Translations under genes and position numbers: made by a program
Source: Treponema sp. UBA4692
GTDB taxonomy: Bacteria; Spirochaetota; Spirochaetia; Treponematales; Treponemataceae
Length of the DNA stretch: 26,230 nucleotides
Assembly (NCBI GenBank): GCA_002404895.1
Contig: DHKO01000047.1
Location: 1-26,230, forward strand
Reading direction: 5' to 3'
Notes under the pieces: model-generated
The model's input: only the letters and a program-made list of their open reading frames with translations
What the model was told of the DNA's origin: nothing
Database searches by the model: none
In this document: in pieces, positions 6,688 to 15,484 of the stretch
Layout of the letters: every line of letters starts with the position of its first letter
Position numbering within the stretch: position 1 is the stretch's first letter

Positions 6688-7973
6688 TTTTTAACTCCGA
6701 TTCTCTTCTGCCCTTTTCCATTGTAAGTCAGAAGCCGCTTGTCTTTTTGAGGAACAGGCAAAATTATCTTGAAAACAGAACCCTCGCCAAGTTTCGACTC
6801 GACTGAGATGTCGCCTGAAAATTCCTTTATGATTTTGTAGCTCATCGCCATTCCAATCCCTGTCCCGTTCGCCTTTGTCGTGAAATACGGCTCGAAAATC
6901 CGCGAGACCGTCTCCTCGCTCATTCCGCAGCCGTTGTCAGAAAAGAGAATTATATATTTGTCGTCTTTCACAGAAGTTTTCACAGAAATTGCTCCGGCAT
7001 AGTCTTTTGAGAAATCTTTTGACAAGCCATCAGAAACTTCCAGATTCGCCTCATTTTTTGACTCAATCGCTGAGACAGAATTTGTCGCAAGATTCACGAT
7101 AACCTCGCGGAAAAGTTTCTGGTCGATTAAAATCCGCAAATCTTCCTTGTTCAGTTTGATTTCTGTCTTTATTTTTTTTGATTTCAGCTCAGGACCGAAA
7201 AAGTCAAAAATCGCCTTTAAAAGCTTGTCAGGATTCACAAGCTCAAGGTTCGCGGAAATCGGGCGGACAGCCATCAGAAAATCGACCACAATCTTGTTGA
7301 GATTCTCAATTTCCTGGTTTATGACATCAAGATAATTCTCGAGGAATTTCGGATCTGGAAGCTTTCCGTCAAAATCGCGCTTCTTTTTTACCATTTTTTG
7401 AATCAGCTGAATGTGGATGCTGATTGCGCCGAGCGGATTTTTTATTTCGTGCGCGACGCTCGCCGCGATGTTTGTAAGCCCTGCGAGAGTTTCCATGCGG
7501 TGAAGAAGAATTTCCTGCTGCTTTCGCTCGGTAACATCCTCGATTCTTATGATTGAGCCGAGCAAAGTCTGGTCATTCGACTGCCCCTGAACAAGCGAAG
7601 TTACAAAAATGTCAATAAAGCGGACAGAGCCGCCTGAAGTTTTTACCGTGTATTCGCTTGAAACGTTCGTCTTGCCGTTTTCAAAGCAGTCTTTCAGGAA
7701 TTTTGAGATTTCATCGTCATCGATATAATTGAAAACAGGCTCGTCATCAGAGAATTTGTCAAAAGAAGATTTCAGCGGAAGATAACGCTCCGCCGCCTTG
7801 TTTATGTTTATCAGAAGAAATTTCTCGTCAACAATCACAAGCCCGCTTTGAAGCGACTGAAAAATCGAGCTGAAAAGCTCAGTTTTTCCGCAATTATCCT
7901 CGATAATTCTTTGAATTTGCGCGCTTGAAAGCTTGTCGAGCTTCTGGGAAACGCGCTTGGAAAATTCCTGCAT
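6684..7973 (-). CDS. Soluble PAS-domain sensor histidine kinase (AtoS/NtrB-like)
   Basis: 429 aa from the ATG at 7973. This start is chosen because GGGGG sits 5 nt upstream; an in-frame ATG at 7997 lacks such a site. No transmembrane segment is visible, so it should sense a cytoplasmic signal. A PAS-like region covers about 35-150, ending in IIRIEDVTERK. The HisKA domain has the phospho-acceptor His175 in SVAHEIKNPLG. The ATPase domain has an N-box (NLATNSVSAI), G1 (DNGCGM) and G2 (GTGIGMAMS). Its stop overlaps the regulator's ATG by 4 nt, so the two proteins form a translationally coupled pair. It follows holB by 38 bp. Confidence 0.94.
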   Translation of the reverse strand: MQEFSKRVSQKLDKLSSAQIQRIIEDNCGKTELFSSIFQSLQSGLVIVDEKFLLININKAAERYLPLKSSFDKFSDDEPVFNYIDDDEISKFLKDCFENGKTNVSSEYTVKTSGGSVRFIDIFVTSLVQGQSNDQTLLGSIIRIEDVTERKQQEILLHRMETLAGLTNIAASVAHEIKNPLGAISIHIQLIQKMVKKKRDFDGKLPDPKFLENYLDVINQEIENLNKIVVDFLMAVRPISANLELVNPDKLLKAIFDFFGPELKSKKIKTEIKLNKEDLRILIDQKLFREVIVNLATNSVSAIESKNEANLEVSDGLSKDFSKDYAGAISVKTSVKDDKYIILFSDNGCGMSEETVSRIFEPYFTTKANGTGIGMAMSYKIIKEFSGDISVESKLGEGSVFKIILPVPQKDKRLLTYNGKGQKRIGVKK

Positions 7974-8011
7974 ATCTGCCCCCAAAAATTGATTCACGAA
8001 ATTTCAGAATT

Positions 8012-9229
8012 TCAGTCAAAAAACATTCTTGCTCCGGCCAAATCGCGTGTAAGGCTCTCGAGCGCGGCAGGCGCGGACTGATTGTAGACAGTAACGTTGT
8101 TGTAGCAGTTTCTAGTGAACTCAACGACTTTCTCGCAAAGCCTCACGTTTTTCGCGCTTTGAGGATTTTTTCGCGCGGTCTCCATTATTCCAATCAAAAA
8201 TGATTTGAGCAAAACTGTCGGAGAAAAATTGTTGCAAAGTTTCACAACTGCAGAAGCAAGCGGAATTTTTCCCTGCATAAGGCTTGTAAAATATTCCGCC
8301 GCGATTTTTTTTATCTGCTCAGGAGGCACAGGAAGAAAAGTCTCCAGATATTCTGAGACAGAAAGTTTTTTATCGTTAGAAGAATGAAAAACGCGGTCAA
8401 TCACCTCGTTCTGCTGCTTTTGAGTCCGTTCTGAAAAATAATATGTGCGCACGCGTGAAAGAATTGTCGGCATTACAGCCTGCCTGTGCGATGTAGTCAA
8501 GATAAAGACAGTGTCGCTCGGCGGCTCTTCAAGAATTTTGAGCAGCGCGTTTCTCGCACCCTCCAACATTCTCTCGGCATTTTCGATTATAAAGACTTTT
8601 TTTCCGTCAGAAGACTTAAGATGTGCCCACGAAGAAGCCTTTCTAATCTGGCTGATTGGAATTGAGTCGTACATAAAAGCTGACTCGAGTTTTTCGCACT
8701 GGGCGATTATGTTTTCTGCCGTTTTTTGCAGCTTGTCGTTTTCAAGAAGCTCTTTTTCAGGAGAGATTTTTTCCATTTCCTCGTCGATAATCTGCATAAG
8801 CTGCGCGATTTTCGGAATTTTTTCGTCATCTTCCCAAAGAATCTGGCTGAAACGGTTTGTGAGCTTTCTGACAGAACGCAAAAAAAGATAGCGCGTCGCA
8901 GGCAGACACCGCTCGTTGTTGTATGCGGCGTTCAAGAAAGCCTTTTTCGCCGCGTAAATTTCAAGCATGCAGTCGCGCGGACCTGCAAGCAGAACGTTCG
9001 CGTTTGTAAGCTCCTTGTTTTTTAGGCAGCTCTGGCACTCGCAAAGCCAATGCCCTTTTGGATGTTTTCCGTCGCCGGTGCATGACAAAACACGGGCAAG
9101 CTCCAGCGCGCAAGTGAGCTTTCCAGAAGAGGCGGGACCCGCAAGCAGAATCGAGCCGGGAAGTCTTCCGTTTTCAATGTCGGACGACAAAAGAGAAGAC
9201 GCATTCTGATAAAGAAGATTGTCAAACAT
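8012..9229 (-). CDS. holB: DNA polymerase III delta' subunit-like clamp-loader ATPase
   Basis: 405 aa. The N-terminal AAA+ domain has a P-loop GPASSGK (31-37) followed by Leu rather than Thr/Ser. This degenerate Walker A fits delta', which does not hydrolyse ATP. A Cys cluster (SC...CECQSC) corresponds to the zinc-binding insert. KVFIIENAERM, NALLKILEEPP and the sensor region HRQAVMPTILSRVRTYYF are diagnostic; the usual SRC motif is SRV here. A helical insert (about 115-175) is unusually long. Delta' is part of the complex that loads the sliding clamp. The ATG shares one base with the cvpA stop (TAATG), so the two are coupled. DnaX is excluded because the complete Walker A and the extra C-terminal domain are lacking. 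Confidence 0.88.
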   Translation of the reverse strand: MFDNLLYQNASSLLSSDIENGRLPGSILLAGPASSGKLTCALELARVLSCTGDGKHPKGHWLCECQSCLKNKELTNANVLLAGPRDCMLEIYAAKKAFLNAAYNNERCLPATRYLFLRSVRKLTNRFSQILWEDDEKIPKIAQLMQIIDEEMEKISPEKELLENDKLQKTAENIIAQCEKLESAFMYDSIPISQIRKASSWAHLKSSDGKKVFIIENAERMLEGARNALLKILEEPPSDTVFILTTSHRQAVMPTILSRVRTYYFSERTQKQQNEVIDRVFHSSNDKKLSVSEYLETFLPVPPEQIKKIAAEYFTSLMQGKIPLASAVVKLCNNFSPTVLLKSFLIGIMETARKNPQSAKNVRLCEKVVEFTRNCYNNVTVYNQSAPAALESLTRDLAGARMFFD

Positions 9230-9711
9230 TAAACAAACATTCCGTGAATATAATCAATCGGCTTTTGAAGAACAGGAAGCAAAAGCGAGGAAACCGTGCT
9301 TTCATTTGTAACCGGGCTTGAGTCAAACCAAATCTGCGCTTTAAGCAAAATCAGAACGCAGGCGACAATCGCAATGCCCTCGGCCGCTCCAAAAATAAAT
9401 CCGAGAACGTGGTCAAGGCTTTTCAGGATTTCTCCAGAAAAAATACTCTTGAAGATTATCTGCAGAATCTTAACACAAAGGAAAACCGCCACAAAAATCA
9501 GGATAAACGCAATCACAAGGTCAACAGCCGGATTATTTATGATTTTCAAAAGATAAGGCGAAAGCCTGCCGCAAAAGAAAAACGCCGCTACCGCGCCCGC
9601 GACAACAGCAAGTTTTCCGAACAGCTCTTTTATCAAGCCGTTCACGCAGGAAGTTACCGCAAAAAACAGAATAACAACGATAAAGACAACATCGATAAAA
9701 TTAAACGTCAT
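9229..9711 (-). CDS. CvpA-family integral membrane protein
   Basis: 160 aa with four predicted transmembrane helices (about 6-25, 33-52, 64-88, 103-125). It shows the CvpA-type opening FNFIDVVFIVVILFFAVTSC, followed by NGLIKELFGKLAVVAG and by LDHVLGFIFGAAEGIAIVAC. In E. coli, CvpA is linked to colicin V production and envelope homeostasis; its biochemical role is not settled. The start overlaps the end of murG by 11 bp and the end overlaps holB by one base, so it is translated as part of the operon. Confidence 0.88.
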   Translation of the reverse strand: MTFNFIDVVFIVVILFFAVTSCVNGLIKELFGKLAVVAGAVAAFFFCGRLSPYLLKIINNPAVDLVIAFILIFVAVFLCVKILQIIFKSIFSGEILKSLDHVLGFIFGAAEGIAIVACVLILLKAQIWFDSSPVTNESTVSSLLLPVLQKPIDYIHGMFV

Positions 9712-10831
9712 AGATTATCTCCGCAATGCAAAGAGCCGGACGTTTTCCGTCTGAAAGAGACTTCGCCTTCTCAGCAAATTTTCTCCGCTCATTCTCATCA
9801 AGAAATTTTTCAAGGGATTTTTTTAGATTTTCTGAATTCGCCTCATCTCCAACAAGAATTTCCGCAGCTCCTCGCTCAGCAAAATATTTCGCGTTGTCAA
9901 CTTGGTCTCCGCGCGTTCCGCTTCCGCACAAAGGAATCAAAACCATCGCTTTTCCAAGAACCGAACATTCCCAAAGAGAATTTGCCCCGGCCCGGCTCAA
10001 AACTGCGTCAGCGCAGGCGATAACATCGGGCATTTCCTTGTAAATAAACGGATGAAGAAAATATCCTGGAACATTTTTCGGCATATTTTCCGCGTCCCTG
10101 CCGCCGCACTGATGGACAACATTAAAACGGGATGCAAGCCACTCAAGATTTTCAACGACGAGAGAATTTATCTGATGAGCGCCAAGGCTTCCGCCCAAGA
10201 CGAGCAGAACCGGCTTTGAAGAGTCATAATCAGGACGGCTTTCAAAAAGAAATTTTCTGCCGTTTTCAGCATTCGCGCTGTAAAAAACAGGCCGCACAGG
10301 ATTTCCCGTAACAACTATTTTATTTTGCTTTTCAGAAGAGAAATATTTTTTCGTCTCCTCATAAGAGACAAGAATTTTTGAAGCGAATTTCGAGTTGATT
10401 CTAGTCGCAAGCCCAGGAGTAAAATCGCACTCATGCGTAAAGACAGGAATATGAAGAAGATGAGCCGCAACGCATGGCGGAACGCTCACGAAGCCGCCTT
10501 TAGAAAAAAGAACCGCAGGCTTTGTCTTTAGCAAAAAGAAAAACGACTTTACAAAGCCGAAAAAAATCTTAAAAACATCAAGAAAATTTTTAATAGAGAA
10601 ATAACGGCGGAGCTTTCCGCTTGGAACGCCGTAAAACAAGTCGGCCGAGCCGCTTTTTTCAACAATATCTCGATCCATGCCGGAAGAATTTCCAATCCAG
10701 CAGATTTTTATTTTCTGTTTTTTTGACTCAGCAATTTTCCGAAGCTCGTCGGCGACTGCAAGCCCCGGATATATATGGCCGCCAGTTCCGCCGCCGGCAA
10801 AAACAAAAGTGCGCACATTCGAATCTTTCAT
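9701..10831 (-). CDS. murG: MurG: UDP-GlcNAc transferase making lipid II
   Basis: 376 aa, family-typical length. GT-B fold with the N-terminal glycine loop FAGGGTGGHIYPGLAVADEL (11-30), the membrane-associated hydrophobic patch IFFGFVKSFFFLL, and GGFVSVPPCVAAHLLHIPVFTHE. The C-terminal donor-binding half has LGGSLGAHQIN and SRAGANSLWECSVLGKAMVLIP. It transfers GlcNAc from UDP-GlcNAc to lipid I at the inner face of the membrane. It is the first gene of the murG-cvpA-holB-kinase-regulator operon. A sigma70 promoter has its -10 only 8 bp before the ATG and no ribosome-binding site is visible, suggesting a leaderless transcript. Confidence 0.96.
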   Translation of the reverse strand: MKDSNVRTFVFAGGGTGGHIYPGLAVADELRKIAESKKQKIKICWIGNSSGMDRDIVEKSGSADLFYGVPSGKLRRYFSIKNFLDVFKIFFGFVKSFFFLLKTKPAVLFSKGGFVSVPPCVAAHLLHIPVFTHECDFTPGLATRINSKFASKILVSYEETKKYFSSEKQNKIVVTGNPVRPVFYSANAENGRKFLFESRPDYDSSKPVLLVLGGSLGAHQINSLVVENLEWLASRFNVVHQCGGRDAENMPKNVPGYFLHPFIYKEMPDVIACADAVLSRAGANSLWECSVLGKAMVLIPLCGSGTRGDQVDNAKYFAERGAAEILVGDEANSENLKKSLEKFLDENERRKFAEKAKSLSDGKRPALCIAEIIYDV

Positions 10832-10839
10832 AGTGATTC

Positions 10840-10868
10840 ATTATGACACACTTTTTTTACACATTCAA
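10840..10868 (-). promoter_or_regulatory. Promoter of murG operon, close to the ATG
   Basis: On the minus strand TTGAAT (10868-10863), a 17-bp spacer, CATAAT (10845-10840), then 8 bp to the ATG at 10831. It lies just downstream of the terminator of the preceding gene, as expected for an operon promoter. Confidence 0.6.
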
Positions 10869-10869
10869 C

Positions 10870-10937
10870 ATAAAAACTTTCCGCAGATTCTCCCGATTTC
10901 TGTAAAACTAAAATCAGGATGAGAAAAACTGCGGAAA
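10870..10937 (-). terminator. Long-stem terminator after the outer-membrane protein gene
   Basis: TTTCCGCAG (10878-10886) pairs with CTGCGGAAA (10929-10937). An inner stem of CCCGATTT with AAATCAGG extends it. On the minus strand it is followed by GTTTTTA. It starts 9 bp after the gene's stop and separates that gene from murG. Confidence 0.7.
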
Positions 10938-10945
10938 AACAAAAA

Positions 10946-11920
10946 CTACAGCTTGATTCTAAGGCTAAAAGCGCCGCTCCAAAGCTGACTGTCAGTTCCA
11001 AGATGGCGCAAATCAGCGCAGACGCTTCCTGTAAGCTGCATAGCCATAAAGTTGAATCCAAGACCGCCGTAAAGCTGCGGCTGGAAATTTCCGAATGTGC
11101 TTGCGGAATCGTTTCCGCTGCCAGAAATATCAACTCCAGCAGCATTTGCAGCTTTGATAGCACTTGAATTCTTAATTGCCCAGTCATAGTCATTGTCGTA
11201 TTTTGAAAGAACTGCACGCACGCCGACAAACGGAGTGAATCCAATCTTGACAACCGGAATATTCAAGGATTTTGAAAGCTGAAGCGAGACGTACATTGTC
11301 TGAACTTTGTAGTCAACATTCGCCTCTGCGTCGCTATTGCTCACTCCGAACGAGCCAGAATTGTAAGAATATCCCGCGCCGACAGAAAGAGCAGGCTTTA
11401 TAAGTCCGTCCTCGAGAATCGCGTAGCGCAAATCTGCGGCAATCGTAAAAAAGTCAACAGTAAAATCAGAACCGAACGCAGAAATTTCAAGCGAGTTAAG
11501 CTTCATAAAAGACAAGCCGATGTCAAAAGGGAGAAAAACTCCGCCGATTCTAACGTCCGCATTCATTACAGGAAAATAATAGCTGTCTTTTACATCGCTG
11601 ATTCCAAGCATATCGGCAGCGTCAGCTATTCCCTCTGTGTTGATGTGAGTAACTCCGGCGTTGAATCCGACTGCGAAGTGCGGCGGAACTGCCGGGAAAA
11701 CTTTTCCGATGAAAGCGTCTGCATAAACATTCTGCTGGACCGCAGCCTGAGGAACTGCGATTCCAAGCTCGCCCGCAAAATCATCAAGACCGTCGTTGAT
11801 TGTAGTCTTAAAAGTGTCTGCGTGCTTAGCAATATTGTCTTTAATATCGCTTGCAAAAACCATTCCGCAAGCACTAAATGCAAGCCCGCAAGCTGCGAGC
11901 AAATTTTTCATTTTTTTCAT
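10946..11920 (-). CDS. Predicted outer-membrane beta-barrel protein
   Basis: 324 aa. A signal peptide (KNLLAACGLAFSACGMVFAS, cut after FAS) is followed by an N-terminal segment of about 50 residues. The rest has alternating, aromatic-rich strand patterns (PHFAVGFNAGVTHI, ADVRIGGVFLPFDIGLSF, LKIPVVKIGFTPF-like) and ends in SGAFSLRIKL, consistent with a barrel of 10-12 strands ending in the outer membrane. The specific family is not recognised. GGAGG lies 7 nt before the ATG. A sigma70-like promoter (TGGAAA-N17-TATAAT) and a long terminator make it a single-gene unit placed between murC and murG, possibly surface-exposed. Confidence 0.8.
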   Translation of the reverse strand: MKKMKNLLAACGLAFSACGMVFASDIKDNIAKHADTFKTTINDGLDDFAGELGIAVPQAAVQQNVYADAFIGKVFPAVPPHFAVGFNAGVTHINTEGIADAADMLGISDVKDSYYFPVMNADVRIGGVFLPFDIGLSFMKLNSLEISAFGSDFTVDFFTIAADLRYAILEDGLIKPALSVGAGYSYNSGSFGVSNSDAEANVDYKVQTMYVSLQLSKSLNIPVVKIGFTPFVGVRAVLSKYDNDYDWAIKNSSAIKAANAAGVDISGSGNDSASTFGNFQPQLYGGLGFNFMAMQLTGSVCADLRHLGTDSQLWSGAFSLRIKL

Positions 11921-11964
11921 AATTTTCCTCCAAAAAGGTTTGCGCTCTAAAAAGCGTTTTTTTG

Positions 11965-11993
11965 ATTATAACTAGAACTCTGCGATTTTTCCA
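11965..11993 (-). promoter_or_regulatory. Promoter of the outer-membrane protein gene
   Basis: On the minus strand TGGAAA (11993-11988), 17-bp spacer, TATAAT (11970-11965). The leader of about 38 nt can form a small CGCT/AGCG hairpin upstream of the GGAGG site. Confidence 0.65.
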
Positions 11994-12008
11994 TTTTAAA
12001 ATACTCGA

Positions 12009-13487
12009 TTAAAAATTTTCTAGTTTTTCAATAACTTTCTTGCCGACTTTCCAATTGTCACCCGCGCCCATCGTCACAAAAACATAGCCGTCCTTATATT
12101 CCGCCCCGCTCGGCTCACTAAGCATTTTCAAAGCGGCCTTTGCAGCCTCGTCAAATTCTTTTGCATAGACAACATCTTTGTGATATTTTTTCGCGTGCTC
12201 AGCCAAAATCTCGCCTGAAACTTTTGCGGAAGTTGAGTCTTCCCTCGCGCTTCCATAAATCTTGTTTATTATCACTTTGTCCGCAGCCCCAAAGCTAGAC
12301 GCGAATTCCTCAAGAAGAGCAGCTGTGCGAGTGTAAGTGTGGCTCATAAAGTCAACGATGATTTTGTGTCCTTTGTAAAATTCGCGGAATCCTTCAAGAG
12401 TCGTCTTTATCGCCGTTGGATGATGGCCGTAGTCGTCAATAAAAATCACGTCCTGCCCGAGAGGAGTTTTTTTCTGCGCGACAATCTCGCTGCGCCTTTT
12501 TCCGCCTGCAAAGTCAAGCAATCCGGACTTTATTTTTTCAACATAATCTTTCGGATTTTTTCCGTCTGTCCTTAAAAGCTCACAAATCAAGGCGACAGCC
12601 GCGCATGAATTTCTCACATTGTGCTCGCCCGGAACTTTTATCTCGCATTCTCCAATCAAAGAGATTGAAAAGCTTTGCTTTCCGCCCGCGATTTTTCCAA
12701 AAGCTAGCCTGTAGTCTCCGTCCGCTTTTTCGCCGTAAGGAATCATCTGAATGTCAGGGCGTTTTTCTGACGCGATTTTTGCAGTTTCAGCCGCGCCTTT
12801 GTCATCAGCGCAGAAAATCAGCTGTCCGTTTTCTGGAAGCTTTAGAATATAGTCAACAAAAGCATTTCTGATGTCCTCATAAGTCGGATAAAAATCCTGA
12901 TGGTCGCTTTCAACCGAAGTCAGAACGATTTTTTTTGGCGCGAAATGCATAAAATTACGCTTGTACTCGCAAGTCTCGGCGATAAAATATTTGTGGCCGC
13001 CTGAATAAACGCAGCTGTCGCCGAAACTTTTTATCACAGAGCCTGCCAAAGCCTGTCCCGGAAGCGAAACCGATTTTAGAAGCGTTCCTGAAAGCCCTGT
13101 TGTCGTTGTTTTTCCGTGAACGCCGCAAATTCCGCAAGAAAAAGCCGAGCGACTCACCGCACCGAGAGCCTCGGAATAAAGAAGAACCGGCAATTTTTTT
13201 TGAGCGGCGGCAGAAAGGTCAGGATTTTTTTCGATTGAATATGCGCTTGAGTAAACAACATATTTTATGTCATCAGTGATGTTGTCTTTAGAGAAAGGCA
13301 AAGCCTTGATTCCGAGCTTTTCCAGAATCTCGTCGGTGTAAAAACGCTCAGAAACATCGCTTCCAGTGATAACCGCGCCGCGCGAATGTAAAATCTCAAC
13401 AAGGGCAGCCATTCCAGTCCCCTTGATTCCAACAAAGTGAAAATGAATTCCTTTCAAATTTTCAGGAAAAGTAAAATCTTCAGTCAT
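12009..13487 (-). CDS. murC: MurC: UDP-N-acetylmuramate-L-alanine ligase
   Basis: 492 aa from the ATG at 13487 (MTEDFTFPENLKG). The N-terminal nucleotide-binding loop HFVGIKGTGMAALVEIL is typical of MurC. The ATP P-loop is GVHGKTTTTG (122-131). The central ligase part has VLTSVESDHQDFYPTYEDI and the C-terminal part DDYGHHPTAIKTTLEGF, the DDYGHHP signature separating MurC from MurD/E/F. It adds the first amino acid to the peptidoglycan stem in the cytoplasm. An upstream in-frame TTG at 13598 would add 37 unrelated residues and is rejected. No ribosome-binding site is visible; a -10 candidate lies 6-12 bp before the ATG. Confidence 0.94.
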   Translation of the reverse strand: MTEDFTFPENLKGIHFHFVGIKGTGMAALVEILHSRGAVITGSDVSERFYTDEILEKLGIKALPFSKDNITDDIKYVVYSSAYSIEKNPDLSAAAQKKLPVLLYSEALGAVSRSAFSCGICGVHGKTTTTGLSGTLLKSVSLPGQALAGSVIKSFGDSCVYSGGHKYFIAETCEYKRNFMHFAPKKIVLTSVESDHQDFYPTYEDIRNAFVDYILKLPENGQLIFCADDKGAAETAKIASEKRPDIQMIPYGEKADGDYRLAFGKIAGGKQSFSISLIGECEIKVPGEHNVRNSCAAVALICELLRTDGKNPKDYVEKIKSGLLDFAGGKRRSEIVAQKKTPLGQDVIFIDDYGHHPTAIKTTLEGFREFYKGHKIIVDFMSHTYTRTAALLEEFASSFGAADKVIINKIYGSAREDSTSAKVSGEILAEHAKKYHKDVVYAKEFDEAAKAALKMLSEPSGAEYKDGYVFVTMGAGDNWKVGKKVIEKLENF

Positions 13488-13499
13488 AATCTGATAATG

Positions 13500-13528
13500 A
13501 TAATGAAAAGCCGTTTGATTTTCCACAA
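13500..13528 (-). promoter_or_regulatory. Candidate promoter of murC
   Basis: On the minus strand TTGTGG (13528-13523), 17-bp spacer, CATTAT (13505-13500). A second CATTAT follows directly (13499-13494). The ATG is at 13487, so the leader would be about 5 nt or less. Confidence 0.45.
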
Positions 13529-13722
13529 TGTAAAATTTTTGCGAAAACGGTATTTTTTTTATGTTTTCACAATTCAGCGAATGAGATTTTTTTGCCAAAT
13601 TTTTTATGATTTTATTTTAGGTTCAAGCAACGAAATTTTTGTTCATCTCTCCGTGGCGTTCTAATTTAACTGACGCGTTTTTTCTCAATTTTTATTTTCT
13701 TCACACGGTTTTTATGATGTTT

Positions 13723-13751
13723 TTGAAAATATTTTAGTTTAGAGATATAAT
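13723..13751 (+). promoter_or_regulatory. Sigma70 promoter of the diguanylate cyclase gene
   Basis: TTGAAA (13723-13728), 17-bp spacer, TATAAT (13746-13751), then seven bases (CTTCCAT) to the ATG at 13759. Transcription would start at or within a base or two of the ATG. Confidence 0.75.
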
Positions 13752-13758
13752 CTTCCAT

Positions 13759-15144
13759 ATGAAACGCAAGCAAAAAGGAATCAGCATAAGGCTGCTCACT
13801 TTGATTTTTGCAATTATCACAGGAACTTTTTTCGCCGCTTTGGTTCTGCTTTCTTTTAGCGTCTACAGGCGGTTCTGTCTGGTTCAGACTTCAATTGACA
13901 AATTTTTTGTCTGCCAGGAAAGCTCGAACACAATAAAAGATTCCGCAGAATATCTGACAGAGCAGGCGCGGCTTTTTGTAATCACGCACAATCCAGAATA
14001 TGCGAAAGCGTATCTTGAGGAAAAAGACGTAAAAAAACGACGCGAGAAAGCTCTCGAGAAGCTTCAGAAAGCCTGCGGAACAGACGATTTGGCGTACCAG
14101 AGAATCCAAATTGCGCAGGGGCAGGCGGAAAATCTCGTGAGCGTTGAAATCTACGCGATAAAGCTCGTTTACGAAGGCTGCAAAACTCTTTTTGACGACA
14201 CGCCGGAAAGCATAACTTCGGTAAAGCTCCGCGAAGTTGACCAGAATCTTTCCTCTGACGAACTTTGCAAGCTCGCAAAAAACACGCTTTTCGGCGACGG
14301 ATATCTGATTTATCAAAAAAGAGTCAACGAGAACTGCAACCAGACAATAAAAAGCATTCAGGAAGAAATCAGCAGCAACTTAAAGCTCAATTCTGACTCG
14401 TTGGACAAAAATTTGAAACTTTCGCGATTGCTTTCAATCGGTCTTTTTGTAATTCTCGTGCTTCTCTTCCTTTCTTTTGAGATTCTGGTTCTTCGGATTC
14501 TAAAAAAATTCACGAATTCAATTGAAAAAGACGAAAGGCTTCAAGTGCAAGGAGCGGCGGAGCTGAAATATCTTGCTGAAACCTACAACGAAATCTACGA
14601 AATCAAGGCGAGAAACGAGAAAGAGCTTCTTTTTGATGCGGAATATGACGCTCTCACCGGAATTTTGAATCGGCGGGCATATGAGCAAATCTGCAAAAAA
14701 TGCGCCGAGGAGAAAGACCATATCGCGCTTCTTTTAATCGATATGGACAATTTCAAGAACATAAACGACACTTACGGGCACGCAGGCGGCGACACAGCCT
14801 TAAAAGAGCTTGCAAAAATTTTAAAGTCAACTTTCAGGCGGAGCGACTATGTATGCAGAATCGGCGGAGATGAATTCGCGGCGATTTTGCGCGGACTAAA
14901 GGCAAAGCCAGACGATGCGATTGTAAAGAAAATTCGATATGTGAATGAAGTCGTCTCGGAAATCGCAGGCGGAATAAGGCACGTTTCAATAAGCGTAGGC
15001 GCGGCAATTTCAGACGAAGGCTACACGCCAGAGCTTTACGAAAAAGCGGACAAAGCGCTTTACTACGTGAAACAGCACGGAAGAAGCGGCTGCAAAATCT
15101 ACGACGAGACCTGCGAGGAAACAATAAAAGAAGACAAAAAATAA
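13759..15144 (+). CDS. Membrane-bound diguanylate cyclase (GGDEF)
   Basis: 461 aa. TM1 (about 11-34) and TM2 (about 224-246) enclose a helical periplasmic sensor region of about 190 residues, not a recognised Cache or CHASE domain by eye. A coiled segment (250-290) leads into the GGDEF domain, which opens with DAEYDALTGILNRRAYEQI. The active-site motif GGDEF (369-373) is intact, and the product-inhibition site RxxD (360-363) lies five residues before it. The enzyme should make cyclic di-GMP from two GTP. No EAL domain is present. There is a near-perfect promoter but no ribosome-binding site, so the mRNA is probably leaderless. The chemotaxis receptor gene is convergent. Confidence 0.95.
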   Translation: MKRKQKGISIRLLTLIFAIITGTFFAALVLLSFSVYRRFCLVQTSIDKFFVCQESSNTIKDSAEYLTEQARLFVITHNPEYAKAYLEEKDVKKRREKALEKLQKACGTDDLAYQRIQIAQGQAENLVSVEIYAIKLVYEGCKTLFDDTPESITSVKLREVDQNLSSDELCKLAKNTLFGDGYLIYQKRVNENCNQTIKSIQEEISSNLKLNSDSLDKNLKLSRLLSIGLFVILVLLFLSFEILVLRILKKFTNSIEKDERLQVQGAAELKYLAETYNEIYEIKARNEKELLFDAEYDALTGILNRRAYEQICKKCAEEKDHIALLLIDMDNFKNINDTYGHAGGDTALKELAKILKSTFRRSDYVCRIGGDEFAAILRGLKAKPDDAIVKKIRYVNEVVSEIAGGIRHVSISVGAAISDEGYTPELYEKADKALYYVKQHGRSGCKIYDETCEETIKEDKK

Positions 15145-15400
15145 GAACAAGGCGAATTTTTTTTTCATTTCAACAGATTGAAGATTCAGATTCAAGATTA
15201 AAATTTATCTTAAAAATGATTCAAGATTTGCTGCAGACACATTTCGTTTTTTAGCCTTTTTTTAATTTGCCTTAAAACGGATGAAATCTGAAAATCGTGT
15301 TCCGACACACAACAAAATTTTTCCACTTTGTTTTTTATCTCAAACTGATTTTAACCGTATTTCGTCCAGTGTGATTTTTCCACCGAAATTAAGAAAAGCA
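15145..15400. other. Intergenic region without a convincing gene
   Basis: About 255 bp of AT-rich sequence between the cyclase stop and the convergent terminator. GATTCAAGAT occurs twice (near 15188 and 15219). No supported coding frame, RNA gene or clear plus-strand terminator is visible, apart from a T-run shortly after the stop with no good stem. Confidence 0.5.
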
Positions 15401-15452
15401 AAAAAAATCCGTCCGGCAAAATCTTTTTTGACATTGCCAAACGGATTTTTTA
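15401..15452 (-). terminator. Terminator between chemotaxis receptor and cyclase genes
   Basis: AAAAATCCG...CGGATTTTT with an inner GGCAA/TTGCC stem. The A-run on the left and T-run on the right allow termination in both directions for the convergent genes. Confidence 0.8.
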
Positions 15453-15484
15453 TTTTCTATCTTTTTAGATTAGATTTTAATTTT

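Noticed and set aside
13488..13598. N-terminal extension of MurC from an upstream TTG
   Set aside because: The 37 extra residues match nothing in MurC, overlap the candidate promoter and would begin at a weak codon without a ribosome-binding site.
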